Source: Bhargavaea cecembensis
GTDB lineage: Bacteria > Bacillota > Bacilli > Bacillales_A > Planococcaceae
Length of the DNA: 64,000 nt
Assembly: GCF_001619585.1 (NCBI RefSeq)
Contig: NZ_LQNT01000009.1
Location: 186,001 to 250,000 of the forward strand
Direction: 5' to 3'
Below are positions 1-9,008 of this stretch, piece by piece (positions within the stretch are counted from its first letter, which is position 1; each line of letters starts with the position of its first letter). A model generated the notes under the pieces. That model was not told where the DNA came from. It saw nothing but the letters and a program-made list of their open reading frames with translations, and did no database searches. A program made the translations under genes and the position numbers.

Positions 1-538
1 GGTACTCCCGCTTCATGAATTCGAGCGTTTCTTCCCTTGTAAAAGCGCTCACCGTTTCAGGAGTGCCGAGGATCGGACGCCCCATCGCATGACCCGGATA
101 CATGGCCGCCTGCAGCTGTTCATGAACGTCATCATCCGGGGTGTCGGCGACCATGGCGATTTCTTCAAGAATGACGGACTTTTCCTTGCGCATCTCCTGC
201 TCGTCAAAGACCGAGTTGAAGAACATGTCCGCCAGTATATCGATTGCCACAGGTGCGTCTTCGGCAAGCACATTAACGTAGAAGCAGGTCTCTTCCATTG
301 CGGTGTACGCATTGATCTCCCCGCCTGTCCGGTCAATTGCTTCCGCTATGTCTTTTGCTGTCCGCCTGTCTGTCCCCTTGAAGAGCATGTGCTCAATAAA
401 GTGGGCCATGCCGGCTTCCCCTGCCGATTCATTTCTTGCACCTGCCTTAACCCAAATGCCGATCGCCACCGAACGGACATGCTGCATCGGTTCTGTGACA
501 ATCCGCACGCCGTTCGGACATCGTCTGGTCTGGATCAT
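1..538 (-). CDS. mlpA: M16-family zinc peptidase (MlpA/YmxG-like), partial
   Basis: This is the N-terminal 179 residues of a processing-peptidase-like zinc protease; the rest lies beyond the window start. The inverted zinc-binding motif HFIEH (His46-Glu49-His50) is the hallmark of the M16 (insulinase/pitrilysin) family, and the N-terminal pattern NGVRIVTE...VAIGIWVKAGARNE is typical of the bacterial mitochondrial-processing-peptidase-like group. The ATG at 538 follows a purine-rich ribosome site (AAAGGGGGGA). It lies downstream of pnp on the same strand but is separated from it by a strong terminator. In Bacillus subtilis a polysaccharide deacetylase gene (ylxY) sits between the two; here it is absent. 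The physiological substrate of this family in Bacillales is not settled. Confidence 0.9.
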   Translation of the reverse strand, partial: MIQTRRCPNGVRIVTEPMQHVRSVAIGIWVKAGARNESAGEAGMAHFIEHMLFKGTDRRTAKDIAEAIDRTGGEINAYTAMEETCFYVNVLAEDAPVAIDILADMFFNSVFDEQEMRKEKSVILEEIAMVADTPDDDVHEQLQAAMYPGHAMGRPILGTPETVSAFTREETLEFMKREY

Positions 539-594
539 CTTCTCCCCCCTTTAGTTATGTTTATGTTTCCGGCACTGCCATAAGAGCCGGCCGG

Positions 595-627
595 TAAAAA
601 GAGGGCCGGCCGAACCGGCCGCCCTCT
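595..627 (-). terminator. Rho-independent terminator after pnp
   Basis: A GC-rich inverted repeat (arms AGAGGGC-GGCCGG / GCCGGCCCTCT around a TTCG-type loop) followed by a T-run on the minus strand starts about nine bases after the pnp stop codon. It should end the pnp transcript before the M16 peptidase gene. Confidence 0.85.
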
Positions 628-635
628 GGTGATGG

Positions 636-2762
636 TTATTCCGTTTTTTCGGTTTCTTCCGAAGCGTCTTTCTCTTCTTTCAGGACCGCCTTGCGGGACA
701 GGTTCACCCGATTATGGTTGTCGATCTCGACGACCTTGACCCGTACCACGTCACCGATTGACAGGACATCTTCGACTTTGTTTGTCCGTTGCTCCTGGAT
801 TTCAGAGATGTGAAGCAGACCGTCCTTGCCCGGGAAGATTTCGAGGAATGCCCCGAATTTCTCGATCCGCTTGACCTTGCCGTCATAGTATTCACCGACC
901 TGTGCCTCGCGGACGATGTTTTCAATCATCGATTTGGCCTTCTCGTTCATTTCCTGATCGATTGAGGAAATGTAGATGGTGCCGTCCTGTTCGGTGTCGA
1001 TCTTGACACCGGTCTCATCGATGATCTTGTTGATCTGCTTGCCGCCAGGCCCGATTACGTCACGGATCTTCTCAGGCTTGATCTGAATCACGATAATCTT
1101 CGGAGCGTGGTCGGACAGCTGCTTGCGCGGCTCGGAAATTGCGGACATCATGTTTTCCATAATGTGCATCCGGCCCGCCTTCGCCTGTTCCAGCGCTTCC
1201 TCGAGGATTTCGCGGGACAGTCCTTCGACCTTGATGTCCATCTGCAGGGCGGTGATGCCTTTTTCGGTTCCCGCCACCTTGAAGTCCATGTCTCCGAGGG
1301 CGTCTTCCATCCCCTGGATGTCCGACAGAACGGTATAGTTATCACCTTTTTTGACGAGGCCCATGGCAATACCGGCAACCGGTGCCTTGATCGGGACGCC
1401 GGCATCCATCATCGCCATCGTGGATGCGCAGATCGATGCCTGGGAAGAGGAACCGTTGGATTCCAGCACTTCAGAAACGACCCGGATCGTGTACGGGAAT
1501 TCATCCTCGGAAGGAACGATCGGTGCGAGGGCACGCTCACCGAGTGCGCCATGCCCGATTTCCCTGCGGCCCGGGGAGCGGATCGGGCCAGTCTCCCCTA
1601 CGCTGAACTGAGGGAAGTTGTAGTGGTGCATGAATCGCTTGGATTCTTCCAGGCCGAGTCCATCGATAATCTGGACGTCCCCAAGTGCACCGAGTGTACA
1701 GATGCTGAGCACCTGCGTCTGTCCCCGGGTGAACAGCGCCGAACCGTGAGTCCGGCTGAGGATGCCGGCCTCGGAGGACAGCGGGCGGATTTCATCCGGC
1801 TTCCTTCCGTCAGGGCGGATCTTTTCATCGGTGATCAGGCGGCGGACTTCGTCTTTGACGAGTTTATCGAGAATGGCACGGACCTGCCCGAGGTCCGTTT
1901 CTTCTTCTCCTTCCGCATACGCTTCGATCACGGAAGCCTTCACTGCAGCGATGGCTTCTTCCCTGGCGTGCTTCTCTTTTGTCTGGATAGCTTCAAGCAG
2001 AGAGGCTTCCGCTTTTTCGCGTACTTCCTCTGTAAGCTCCCGGTCCAGTTCGAAGAGGGTGATCTCCCTGTTCTCCTTGCCGGCTTCTCGGGCAATCTCT
2101 TCCTGGAAGGCCACAAGGCGCTTGATTTCTTCATGGCCGAACATAATCGCTTCCAGCATGACGGACTCCTCAACCTCGTCTGCGCCGGCCTCCACCATGT
2201 TGATGGCGTCTTTTGTTCCGGCTACAATCAGGTCGATGTCGCTTTTCGCTTCCTGATCGACGGTAGGGTTGATGATGAATTTGCCGTCAATGCGGCCGAC
2301 CTTTACACCCGCAATCGGGCCGCCGAACGGTATGTCCGAAACCATCAGGGCGAGCGAAGAACCGAACATCGCGGCCATCTCGGACGAGCAGTCCTGATCG
2401 ACCGACATGACCATAGAGATGACCTGCACTTCGTTCCGGAAACCGTCCGGGAACAGCGGTCGGATCGGACGGTCGATGAGTCGGCTGGTCAGGACCGCCT
2501 TTTCGGAAGGACGGCCTTCCCGTTTGATAAAGCCGCCGGGAATTTTGCCGACAGCATAGAGGCGTTCCTCATAGTTGACGGTGAGCGGGAAGAAGTCCAG
2601 TGGCTTCGGCTCCTTGGATGCCGTTGCGGTGGACAGTACCGCCGTATCTCCATAGCGGATCAGCACGCCTCCGTTCGCCTGCTTCGCAAATTTACCCGTC
2701 TCGACGATGAGCGTCCGGCCGGCCCAATCAAATTCGTACGTTTTGTGATTCTCGTTCATCAT
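636..2762 (-). CDS. pnp: Polyribonucleotide nucleotidyltransferase (PNPase)
   Basis: PNPase degrades RNA 3' to 5' by phosphorolysis and is a main exoribonuclease of the Bacillales degradosome-like network. The 708-residue protein has the expected order: two RNase PH-like domains (about 1-230 and 310-540) separated by a helical linker, then a KH domain ([13 protein letters not shown] near residue 560) and an S1 domain ([12 protein letters not shown] near 625). Core motifs such as [10 protein letters not shown] and [22 protein letters not shown] are intact. The first of two adjacent ATGs is used, after AGAGGAG; the second (2759) is equally possible. A long leader with a palindromic promoter region lies upstream. 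The acidic Glu/Lys tail is usual for the family. Confidence 0.97.
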   Translation of the reverse strand: MMNENHKTYEFDWAGRTLIVETGKFAKQANGGVLIRYGDTAVLSTATASKEPKPLDFFPLTVNYEERLYAVGKIPGGFIKREGRPSEKAVLTSRLIDRPIRPLFPDGFRNEVQVISMVMSVDQDCSSEMAAMFGSSLALMVSDIPFGGPIAGVKVGRIDGKFIINPTVDQEAKSDIDLIVAGTKDAINMVEAGADEVEESVMLEAIMFGHEEIKRLVAFQEEIAREAGKENREITLFELDRELTEEVREKAEASLLEAIQTKEKHAREEAIAAVKASVIEAYAEGEEETDLGQVRAILDKLVKDEVRRLITDEKIRPDGRKPDEIRPLSSEAGILSRTHGSALFTRGQTQVLSICTLGALGDVQIIDGLGLEESKRFMHHYNFPQFSVGETGPIRSPGRREIGHGALGERALAPIVPSEDEFPYTIRVVSEVLESNGSSSQASICASTMAMMDAGVPIKAPVAGIAMGLVKKGDNYTVLSDIQGMEDALGDMDFKVAGTEKGITALQMDIKVEGLSREILEEALEQAKAGRMHIMENMMSAISEPRKQLSDHAPKIIVIQIKPEKIRDVIGPGGKQINKIIDETGVKIDTEQDGTIYISSIDQEMNEKAKSMIENIVREAQVGEYYDGKVKRIEKFGAFLEIFPGKDGLLHISEIQEQRTNKVEDVLSIGDVVRVKVVEIDNHNRVNLSRKAVLKEEKDASEETEKTE

Positions 2763-2878
2763 GGGGCTCCTCTCTTCTGTGCATAACGCTATACCGGGTG
2801 CCTGTCCGTCTGCATGCGCAGCCTATGGGAGCGGTGGCAGGCCGTGACAGCCGTCAAACGTATGTACTCACTCCCCAT

Positions 2879-2908
2879 AGTGTACCAAAATTCGCATAGT
2901 GATGCGAA
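2879..2908 (-). promoter_or_regulatory. Putative pnp promoter with palindromic spacer
   Basis: A possible -10 TACACT (2879-2884) lies 18 bases from a weak -35 TTCGCA (2903-2908). A perfect 7-base inverted repeat, TTCGCAT-cact-ATGCGAA (2891-2908), covers the -35 and part of the spacer, like a repressor operator. About 115 bases of untranslated leader follow. The promoter call is tentative. Confidence 0.4.
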
Positions 2909-2955
2909 AGGATTTGCGGGGGAACGGGTTTATTGTGAATGGATTTCATGGCATT

Positions 2956-2982
2956 AAAAAAAACGGGCCGCAGCCCGCTTTT
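2956..2982 (-). terminator. Terminator after rpsO
   Basis: On the minus strand, a short stem of CGGGC / GCCCG flanked by A and T tracts ends in eight T residues, 12 bases after the rpsO stop. It separates rpsO from pnp, which has its own leader. Confidence 0.75.
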
Positions 2983-2994
2983 GTATGTGCGATC

Positions 2995-3264
2995 TTATCG
3001 GCGAAGGCCAAGCTTCGCGATGAGGTCACGATAACGCTGAACATCGTTTTCACGAAGGTACTTGAGCAGATTCCGGCGACGGCCGACCATTTTGTAAAGG
3101 CCGCGGCGGGAGTGGTGGTCTTTCTTGTGTGTGCGCAAGTGTTCGTTCAGGTTGTTGATCTCTTCCGTGAGGATAGCGATCTGGATATCAGGAGATCCCG
3201 TATCCGATTCGTGTGTTTGGAACTCTTGGATGAGTTCGTTTTTACGCTCTTTTGTAAGTGCCAT
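2995..3264 (-). CDS. rpsO: 30S ribosomal protein S15
   Basis: S15 binds the central domain of 16S rRNA at an early step of 30S assembly and forms bridge contacts with the 50S subunit. The 89-residue product is full length and carries the conserved pattern [34 protein letters not shown] and LLKYLREND. The ATG at 3264 follows a strong GGAGGTG site; a longer in-frame extension upstream has no ribosome site and would run into the leader. It is a single-gene unit with its own promoter and terminator, between ribF and pnp as in other Bacillales. Confidence 0.97.
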   Translation of the reverse strand: MALTKERKNELIQEFQTHESDTGSPDIQIAILTEEINNLNEHLRTHKKDHHSRRGLYKMVGRRRNLLKYLRENDVQRYRDLIAKLGLRR

Positions 3265-3363
3265 CCTGTTCACCTCCAAATCTATTAGTTGAAAATCCCC
3301 GATTCCCGAGCAAACGTTGGTGAGTCGATTGCCAAGCAATGGTTAGTGCAACTGCACATGAGT
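3265..3363 (-). promoter_or_regulatory. rpsO leader, probable S15 autoregulatory RNA
   Basis: The untranslated leader of roughly 95 bases holds two short hairpins on the minus strand (GTGCA-gt-TGCAC and ATTGC-ttg-GCAAT) before the ribosome site. S15 genes are commonly autoregulated by a structured leader that S15 binds. Assigning that role here is by position and fold only. Confidence 0.45.
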
Positions 3364-3392
3364 ATCATAACACAGCCCGCGGGCCGATTCAA
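3364..3392 (-). promoter_or_regulatory. Sigma-A promoter of rpsO
   Basis: TTGAAT (3387-3392), a 17-base spacer, then TATGAT (3364-3369) on the minus strand. The -35 overlaps the stop codon of ribF, so the rpsO unit begins where the previous operon ends. Confidence 0.75.
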
Positions 3393-4336
3393 CTGTCAGG
3401 ATGCGCAGAAAGTATCCGAAACGCTTCTTCCTTGTCGCGTGTGATCTGGGCTTTGAGCTCATCAATCCCCGCGAACTTCCGCTCTTCCCGGATCCGCCTG
3501 ATCCAGCGCACCCGCACATCTTTTCCGTACAGGTTCCCATCAAAGTCAAGCAGGTGCACCTCGACCGAAAGGAAGGTATCGGACGGGTCTTTGAATGTCG
3601 GACGGTAGCCGGCATTGAGAACACCGTCATGAAGCGTTCCGTCAGCTTCAAATGTGGCGGCATACACGCCCGGTGCGGGAAGGCAGGAGCCCGGCACCGG
3701 ATCTACATTTGCAGTAGGAAATCCGATCAGCCGTCCCCTCTTGTCGCCTTCGATCACCGTACCGTCGGTCATGAGCGGGCGGCCGAGGAGGTGCGCGGCG
3801 CCGGATACGTCCCCCTCGCTGAGCATCGACCGGATGCGGGTCGAACTGATCTTGTCGTCCTCTTCTGTTACCTTTCCGATTACGGATACACCGTAGCCCC
3901 CTCCCGAAAGTCTTTCGAGATCATCGGGCTTCCCTTTGCCGAACCGTCCGAAGGAAAAATCGTAACCGCAGGTGATGTGGCGGACGCCCAGCTTCCGGAT
4001 ATAGCACTCGATGAACTGTTCGGGAGTCACCGATGCGAATTCCTTGGTGAAATGGATGACGAACACCGTGTCCGCCCCCATCTCTTCAAGCAACTGCATC
4101 TTCTGTTTGTAAGGCGTGATGTAAGTGACTTCTTTCCGGCTGCCGAGCACGGCAGAAGGGTGCGGGTCAAACGTCATGACAGCGGGAAGAAGCCCCTTCT
4201 CACGGGCCACATCCATGGCATGGCCGATCACTTCCTGATGCCCCCGGTGGATGCCGTCAAAAAATCCGGCTGCCATCGAGTATTCCCAGCCGCCCGTTTC
4301 CGGAATTTCGGGATATTCAATGTGTTGGATCTTCAA
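3389..4336 (-). CDS. ribF: Bifunctional riboflavin kinase / FAD synthetase
   Basis: This enzyme phosphorylates riboflavin to FMN and adenylylates FMN to FAD. The 315-residue product has the N-terminal nucleotidyltransferase domain (GFFDGIHRGHQEVIG near 25-40; TFDPHPSAVLG near 60; the ISSTRIRSML motif near 165) and the C-terminal flavokinase domain (GDKRGRLIGFPTANV near 200). The TTG at 4336 was chosen because AGAGGTG lies six bases upstream and residues KIQHI then align with the usual family start; the in-frame GTG at 4345 is itself part of that ribosome site. The truB stop codon (TGA, 4342-4344) also lies inside this ribosome site, suggesting coupling. It is the last gene of the rimP-nusA-infB operon. 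Confidence 0.95.
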   Translation of the reverse strand: MKIQHIEYPEIPETGGWEYSMAAGFFDGIHRGHQEVIGHAMDVAREKGLLPAVMTFDPHPSAVLGSRKEVTYITPYKQKMQLLEEMGADTVFVIHFTKEFASVTPEQFIECYIRKLGVRHITCGYDFSFGRFGKGKPDDLERLSGGGYGVSVIGKVTEEDDKISSTRIRSMLSEGDVSGAAHLLGRPLMTDGTVIEGDKRGRLIGFPTANVDPVPGSCLPAPGVYAATFEADGTLHDGVLNAGYRPTFKDPSDTFLSVEVHLLDFDGNLYGKDVRVRWIRRIREERKFAGIDELKAQITRDKEEAFRILSAHPDS

Positions 4337-4341
4337 TATGT

Positions 4342-5265
4342 TCACCTCTTGTCTTCAACCATGCCAAACATTTTCTCCGGCTTCATCAGCCCGGTTTTTT
4401 CAGGATGGCGGCGGTATACGGCCACCGCCCGGATGCTATCCATAAAGACGATCCGCTGATGCTCGGCAAGCAGCGGGTGTGCCGGCAGTACTTGGCCGTT
4501 CAAGATTTTCTGCAGATGAGCTTCATCTGCATTTACGCAAGGGAATTCGGAGAGCGCCCGTTCAACAGGAAGCAGGGATGCTTCCAGGATACCGCGTTCC
4601 CGCTGTTGTTCCACTTCCGCCAGCGTCAGGCAGTCTTTTGCCGTGAAGGGACCGGATGCTGTACGGACAAGGGAGGCCATATGGGCCGGAAAGCCCAGTT
4701 TCTCGCCAATCTGTACCGCAAGTGTGCGGATATAGGTTCCCTTGCCGCAGTCAACCCGAATGCGGAAGTCGACCTCGGTTCCTTCAAACAGTTTCCCGCT
4801 GGATAGAAGCTCGATCTCCCGGATCATGACTTTTCGGAACGGCCGCTCCACAGACTGTCCCTGTCGCGCATACTCATAAAGCCGCTTGCCGTTCACCTTT
4901 ACAGCCGAATACATCGGGGGAACCTGGGTGATTTCCCCGGTGAGTGATTGGAGAACGTCCCGAATCTCCGTATCGGAAAAACACTTTTGGGCCAGGTCCT
5001 GCTCCACGGTTGCGCCCGAGGCATCCTCTGTCTCGGTCGAGCGGCCGATGCTGACAACGGCTTCGTATGTCTTGCCCATATCCGTAATGTATTCGGCCGC
5101 CTTCGTCGCACGGCCGAGGCAGATCGGAAGTACGCCCTCGACATCGGGGTCGAGCGTGCCCGTATGGCCGATGCGCTTCATCCCGAGAATCTTCCTGAGC
5201 CGGAAAACACAGTCGTGTGATGTCATGCCCTTTTCTTTCCAGAGCGGCAGGATTCCCTCAAGCAT
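4342..5265 (-). CDS. truB: tRNA pseudouridine(55) synthase
   Basis: TruB isomerises U55 in the T-loop of tRNAs. The 307-residue protein has the family start GILPLWKEKGMTSHD, the catalytic aspartate in HTGTLDPDVEGVLPICLG (Asp near residue 40), the KTYEAVVSIG strand and the later RVDCGKGTYIRTLA motif near residue 175. A C-terminal PUA-like segment follows. An AAAGGAGGAG ribosome site precedes the ATG. It sits in the conserved order rbfA-truB-ribF, and a hairpin in the 65-base gap after rbfA may lower its expression relative to the upstream genes. Confidence 0.97.
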   Translation of the reverse strand: MLEGILPLWKEKGMTSHDCVFRLRKILGMKRIGHTGTLDPDVEGVLPICLGRATKAAEYITDMGKTYEAVVSIGRSTETEDASGATVEQDLAQKCFSDTEIRDVLQSLTGEITQVPPMYSAVKVNGKRLYEYARQGQSVERPFRKVMIREIELLSSGKLFEGTEVDFRIRVDCGKGTYIRTLAVQIGEKLGFPAHMASLVRTASGPFTAKDCLTLAEVEQQRERGILEASLLPVERALSEFPCVNADEAHLQKILNGQVLPAHPLLAEHQRIVFMDSIRAVAVYRRHPEKTGLMKPEKMFGMVEDKR

Positions 5266-5292
5266 GGCGTTCTCCTCCTTTCCTATGTACGG

Positions 5293-5326
5293 AAAACAAG
5301 CCTGCTGCCGGAACGGCTGCAGGCTT
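5293..5326 (-). terminator. Intraoperonic hairpin between rbfA and truB
   Basis: The inverted repeat AAGCCTGC-GCC / GGC-GCAGGCTT with a following TGTTTT tract lies just after the rbfA stop on the minus strand. It could end part of the infB operon transcripts or protect the 3' end. Confidence 0.6.
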
Positions 5327-5330
5327 ATTC

Positions 5331-5684
5331 TCAGTCTTCCGGATTCGACTCGTTCACCTCGCGGAGAAGCGACTCGATCCGGTTGCCGTAGTCGACGGAT
5401 TCATCGAATTCGAAAAGCAGCTCCGGCGTCTTTCGCAGGCGGATCCGATTTCCGATTTCAGAACGGATGAATCCTTTGGCCTTTGTCAGGCCTTTTAGCG
5501 TATCTTCCTTCTGGCGGTCATCGCCAAGTACGGAGATAAACACTGTCGCCTGCTGAAGGTCGCCGGTCACCTCGACATCGGTAACGGTGACGAACCCGAT
5601 TCTCGGGTCCTTCAGCTTCCGGCCGATGATGTCGCCCATTTCTTTTTTCATCTGTTCCGCCACGCGGTTTGCCCTCATTGTCAT
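5331..5684 (-). CDS. rbfA: Ribosome-binding factor A
   Basis: RbfA is a small KH-like protein needed for maturation of the 16S rRNA 5' end and for growth in the cold. The 117-residue product matches the family throughout: [13 protein letters not shown] at the start, the [16 protein letters not shown] segment near residue 25, and [14 protein letters not shown] near residue 90. The ATG at 5684 lies six bases after GAGGTG; the in-frame GTG further upstream belongs to that ribosome site and was rejected. It follows ylxP by 20 bases in the nusA-infB operon. Confidence 0.96.
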   Translation of the reverse strand: MTMRANRVAEQMKKEMGDIIGRKLKDPRIGFVTVTDVEVTGDLQQATVFISVLGDDRQKEDTLKGLTKAKGFIRSEIGNRIRLRKTPELLFEFDESVDYGNRIESLLREVNESNPED

Positions 5685-5704
5685 ATAGAACACCTCGGCT
5701 TCCG

Positions 5705-5983
5705 CTATAAATGATACTTCTTGCTGCTTGTCATCTCCCAGCCGGAATGGGACATCAGAAAGTTCAGCACCCGGTCAACTTCACGCTCGGCCACCATACC
5801 GGAAGATGCGGCGGCAGCCAGGGTGAAGCCGGCCCTCTGCCAAAGGTCCTGATGGTCCGTTTCGGCGATGGAGACATTGTACTTCTGGCGGGCCCTCGTG
5901 AGCATGCGCTGCAGAATCGCCCTTTTTTCTTTCAGCGAATGTGTATCGTACAGGAAGAATTCACATTCGGCGGCAACAATCAC
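5705..5983 (-). CDS. ylxP: YlxP family protein (DUF503)
   Basis: This is a small 92-residue protein of the conserved DUF503 family. Its start overlaps the infB stop codon by four bases (ATGA), so it is probably translated by coupling to infB. Recognisable features are the family pattern [24 protein letters not shown] near residues 15-38 and a C-terminal half predicted as alternating helix and strand. The ylxP-rbfA pair beside infB is conserved across Bacillales, which suggests a role in ribosome biogenesis, but no biochemical activity can be read from the sequence. Confidence 0.9.
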   Translation of the reverse strand: MIVAAECEFFLYDTHSLKEKRAILQRMLTRARQKYNVSIAETDHQDLWQRAGFTLAAAASSGMVAEREVDRVLNFLMSHSGWEMTSSKKYHL

Positions 5984-8391
5984 TTCCGCTCGACTTCTTC
6001 CATTACATACGCTTCAATGACATCGCCTTCTTTGATGTCGTTATAGTTTTTGATTGTCAGGCCGCATTCATACCCGCGGGCGACTTCTTTGACGTCATCT
6101 TTGAATCGCTTGAGTGTATCGAGCTCGCCTTCGAAGATGACAACGCCGTCCCGGATCACACGGACACCCGAATCGCGGGTGACTTTGCCGTCGGTTACAT
6201 AGCCGCCGGCAATCGTACCCACTTTGGAAACCTTGAACGTTTCGCGCACTTCGACCTGGCCGATAATCTTCTCCTCGAACTCCGGATCCAGCATTCCCTT
6301 CATCGCGGATTCGATCTCCTCGATCACCTTGTAGATGATCCGGTGGAGACGGACATCGACGCCTTCTTCCTCGGCAGCGCGTTTCGCGTTTACATCCGGA
6401 CGGACGTTGTATCCGATGACAATGGCATTGGATGCAGCTGCCAGCGTGATATCCGATTCGGTGATGGCACCTACGCCGGTGTGGATGATCTTGACGTTGA
6501 CACCTTCGACCTCGATCTTCATGAGAGATGATGCAAGCGCCTCGACCGTACCCTGGACGTCCGCCTTGACGATCAGGTTGATGTCTTTCATCTCGCCCTG
6601 TTTCATGTGCTCGAACAGATTGTCAAGAGTGACGCGGTTCTTTTCGCCGCGCTGCTCCTGAAGGTCGTCCATCGCACGTGATTCACCGACCTGGCGTGCC
6701 GACTTCTCGTCATCAAATACGACGAAGCGGTCACCTGCAAACGGCACATCACTCAGACCCGTGATTTCGACAGGAGCCGACGGAAGGGCTTCCTTGACAC
6801 GGCGGCCGATGTCATTGACCATCGCCCGGACACGTCCGAATGTGGAGCCGACAACGATCGGATCTCCGACTTTGAGTGTCCCTTCCTGTACAAGGAGGGT
6901 AGCCACGGCGCCGCGGCCCTTGTCAAGCTGTGCCTCAATGACGGTTCCGCGGGCATTCTGGTCAGGATTGGCCTTGAGCTCTTCCACTTCGGAAACGAGC
7001 ACGATCATCTCAAGCAAAGTGTCGATGCCTTCCCCTTTTAGTGCGGACACCGGTACAAAGATCGTGTCTCCGCCCCAGTCTTCAGGCACGAGGCCGTGCT
7101 CGGTCAGTTCCTGCATGACACGGTCGGGGTTGGCTGTCGGCTTGTCGACCTTATTGACTGCCACGATAATCGGCACTTCTGCCGCCTTTGCATGGTTGAT
7201 CGCTTCGACAGTCTGCGGCATGACGCCGTCATCCGCCGCGACGACGAGTATCGTAAGGTCCGTGATTTTCGCACCGCGTGCACGCATGGTTGTAAATGCC
7301 GCGTGACCAGGTGTATCCAGGAAAGTGATTTTCTTGCCGTTTGCTTCGACCTGATAGGCACCGATGTGCTGGGTGATGCCCCCAGCCTCTCCTTCGGTGA
7401 CTTTCGTGTTCCGGATGGAGTCAAGAAGGGTGGTCTTCCCGTGGTCAACGTGACCCATGATGGTAACGACCGGCGGGCGCTCTTCCTTGAGCTCTTCCGC
7501 ACCTTCCTCTTCCTCGAAGTAGGTTTCAAGGTCGGTCCGGTCGATGCGGATTTCTTCTTCGACTTCCACACCGTAATCTGCACAGATCAGTTCAATCGCG
7601 TCTTTATCAAGCTCCTGATTGATCGTCGCCATGACGCCGAGCATGAAGAGTTTCTTGATGATCTCGGATGGTTCCCGGCCGAGTTTTTTAGCGAGTTCCG
7701 CTACGCTCAGCGACTCGTAGAAGGTAATTTTCTCCGGCAGCGGCTTTGGTGTGCGCGGTGCCTGCTGCTGGCTGTAATTTTTCTTCTTCCCCTGGTGGGT
7801 GCCGCGGATCTTGCGGCCGCCGCCCCGGCGGTTTCCTCCGCCCTGGCCTCCAGGACGGTTATTGCCGCCCTGGCCGCCCTGACGATTGCCGCCGCCTTGG
7901 CCTGCCGGACGATTGCTGCCGCCCTGGCCGCCCTGGCGATTGCCGCCGCCCTGGCCTGCCGGACGATTGCCGCCGCCCTGGCCGCCCTGGCGATTGCCTC
8001 CGCCTTGGCCTGCCGGACGATTGCTGCCGCCCTGGCCGCCCTGGCGATTGCCGCCGCCTTGGCCCGCCGGACGATTGCTGCCGCCCTGGCCGCCCTGGCG
8101 GTTGCCGCCGCCTTGGCCGCCCTGGCGATTGCCGCCCTGACCTGCCGGACGGTTGCCGCCGCCTTGGCCGCCCTGGCGGTTGCCGTTTTGGCCGGACGGA
8201 CGATTGCCGCCCTGGTTGTTCGGGCGGCTGCCGCCCTGGCCGAACTTGCTGTCAAGTTTTGCCGTTACGTCACTTTCAAGCACCGACATATGGTTTTTGA
8301 CTTCTACCTTCATTTTGTCCAGCTCGTCAATGACCTCACGGCTCGACTTATTTACCTTTTTCGCATATTCATGAACTCTCATTTTCGTCAT
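5980..8391 (-). CDS. infB: Translation initiation factor IF-2 with glycine-rich repeat domain
   Basis: IF-2 is the GTPase that places initiator fMet-tRNA on the 30S subunit and promotes subunit joining. The 803-residue protein has an N-terminal helix ([21 protein letters not shown]), a low-complexity region at about residues 50-195, an IF2N domain ([22 protein letters not shown] near 225), the G domain with G1 GHVDHGKT near 310, G3 [10 protein letters not shown]4 NKVDK, then domains II-IV. The low-complexity region consists of about six 18-residue units of the [18 protein letters not shown] type (54 bases each), where most Bacillales have Lys/Ala/Glu-rich linkers. That makes it some 85 residues longer than the B. 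subtilis protein. It lies between ylxQ and ylxP. Confidence 0.97.
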   Translation of the reverse strand: MTKMRVHEYAKKVNKSSREVIDELDKMKVEVKNHMSVLESDVTAKLDSKFGQGGSRPNNQGGNRPSGQNGNRQGGQGGGNRPAGQGGNRQGGQGGGNRQGGQGGSNRPAGQGGGNRQGGQGGSNRPAGQGGGNRQGGQGGGNRPAGQGGGNRQGGQGGSNRPAGQGGGNRQGGQGGNNRPGGQGGGNRRGGGRKIRGTHQGKKKNYSQQQAPRTPKPLPEKITFYESLSVAELAKKLGREPSEIIKKLFMLGVMATINQELDKDAIELICADYGVEVEEEIRIDRTDLETYFEEEEGAEELKEERPPVVTIMGHVDHGKTTLLDSIRNTKVTEGEAGGITQHIGAYQVEANGKKITFLDTPGHAAFTTMRARGAKITDLTILVVAADDGVMPQTVEAINHAKAAEVPIIVAVNKVDKPTANPDRVMQELTEHGLVPEDWGGDTIFVPVSALKGEGIDTLLEMIVLVSEVEELKANPDQNARGTVIEAQLDKGRGAVATLLVQEGTLKVGDPIVVGSTFGRVRAMVNDIGRRVKEALPSAPVEITGLSDVPFAGDRFVVFDDEKSARQVGESRAMDDLQEQRGEKNRVTLDNLFEHMKQGEMKDINLIVKADVQGTVEALASSLMKIEVEGVNVKIIHTGVGAITESDITLAAASNAIVIGYNVRPDVNAKRAAEEEGVDVRLHRIIYKVIEEIESAMKGMLDPEFEEKIIGQVEVRETFKVSKVGTIAGGYVTDGKVTRDSGVRVIRDGVVIFEGELDTLKRFKDDVKEVARGYECGLTIKNYNDIKEGDVIEAYVMEEVERK
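7800..8245 (-). repeat. In-frame 54-base tandem repeats in infB
   Basis: About six imperfect copies of a 54-base unit encode [18 protein letters not shown]-like blocks, with some 27-base half units. The reverse strand reads as long Ala/Pro-rich frames, which are artefacts of this composition. Such a repeat is prone to length change by slippage or recombination. Confidence 0.85.
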
Positions 8392-8395
8392 TCAG

Positions 8396-8713
8396 TCAGT
8401 CCTCCTCTGGTTCCTCAAGCAGGCCGGACAGCTTTTTTGCAAAGCCGCTGTCCATGATCGCCAGTGTGACGCGCGCCTCCTTTCCGATTGCATGGCCCAG
8501 TTCATATCTCGTCCCGAACTCATGCACTGGAATTCCGTAATGGGCACCCTTGTCAGTGATTTTGCCGCGGGTGTTGTCCGAAGCATCTGAAGACAGAATG
8601 ACCAGCTTCGCCTTTCCCGAACGGATCGCTTCGATGGCGAGGTCTTCGCCGGTTGCGATTTTGCGCGCGCGCGCCGCCAGCCCCAAAAGGCTGTATATCT
8701 TCTGTTCGTTCAT
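8396..8713 (-). CDS. ylxQ: YlxQ, L7Ae-family RNA-binding protein
   Basis: This 105-residue protein belongs to the L7Ae/L30e/Gadd45 family that binds kink-turn RNA. Typical features are the start IYSLLGLAARARKIATGEDLAIEAIRSGKAKLVILSSDAS pattern and the GIPVHEFGTRYELGHAIGKEARVTLAI segment. Its start overlaps the end of rnpM by four bases, and four bases separate it from infB. It is not essential in the organisms where it has been studied, and its RNA partner in vivo is uncertain. Confidence 0.92.
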   Translation of the reverse strand: MNEQKIYSLLGLAARARKIATGEDLAIEAIRSGKAKLVILSSDASDNTRGKITDKGAHYGIPVHEFGTRYELGHAIGKEARVTLAIMDSGFAKKLSGLLEEPEED

Positions 8714-8988
8714 AGCAGTTTTTCTCTCAGGATGAGGCGCAGTACCTCATCATAGATTTCTTCAGGAACTTTGACGCCCAGCTGGCTGTCCAGCGATTTC
8801 CGCTTTTTAGCCTGTTCAACGGCCTTTTCCGATTTGGAGATGTATGTCCCGCGACCTGACTTCTTGCCTGTCGGATCGACGGAAACCTCGCCTTCCTTTG
8901 TCCGGACGACGCGGATCATCTCTTTCTTCGGGAACATTTCGCCGGTTGCCGAGCATCTCCGGAGAGGGATTTTCTTGCCGTTCCCCAT
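8710..8988 (-). CDS. rnpM: YlxR/RnpM family RNA-binding protein
   Basis: This is a 92-residue protein of the DUF448/YlxR family. The family signature is present: PLRRCSATGEMFPKKEMIRVVR, then DPTGKKSGRGTYIS, with a basic helix KAVEQAKKRK. B. subtilis YlxR has been reported to bind RNase P RNA and was renamed RnpM on that basis. The ATG at 8988 was chosen because MGNGKKIPLRRC aligns with the usual start and AAAGG is suitably spaced; the upstream in-frame ATG at 8997 abuts the ribosome site. It lies between nusA and ylxQ. Confidence 0.92.
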   Translation of the reverse strand: MGNGKKIPLRRCSATGEMFPKKEMIRVVRTKEGEVSVDPTGKKSGRGTYISKSEKAVEQAKKRKSLDSQLGVKVPEEIYDEVLRLILREKLL

Positions 8989-9008
8989 TGCTCCCATCCT
9001 TTCAAGAG

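Noticed and set aside
1107-2786. Long plus-strand open frame of 559 codons
   Set aside because: It lies opposite pnp, whose product is conserved along its whole length. GC-rich third positions create such antisense frames; there is no ribosome site and no recognisable protein.
7096-8457. Plus-strand Ala/Pro-rich frames opposite infB
   Set aside because: The alanine- and proline-rich repeats are the reverse complement of the Gly/Asn/Arg/Gln repeat of IF-2.
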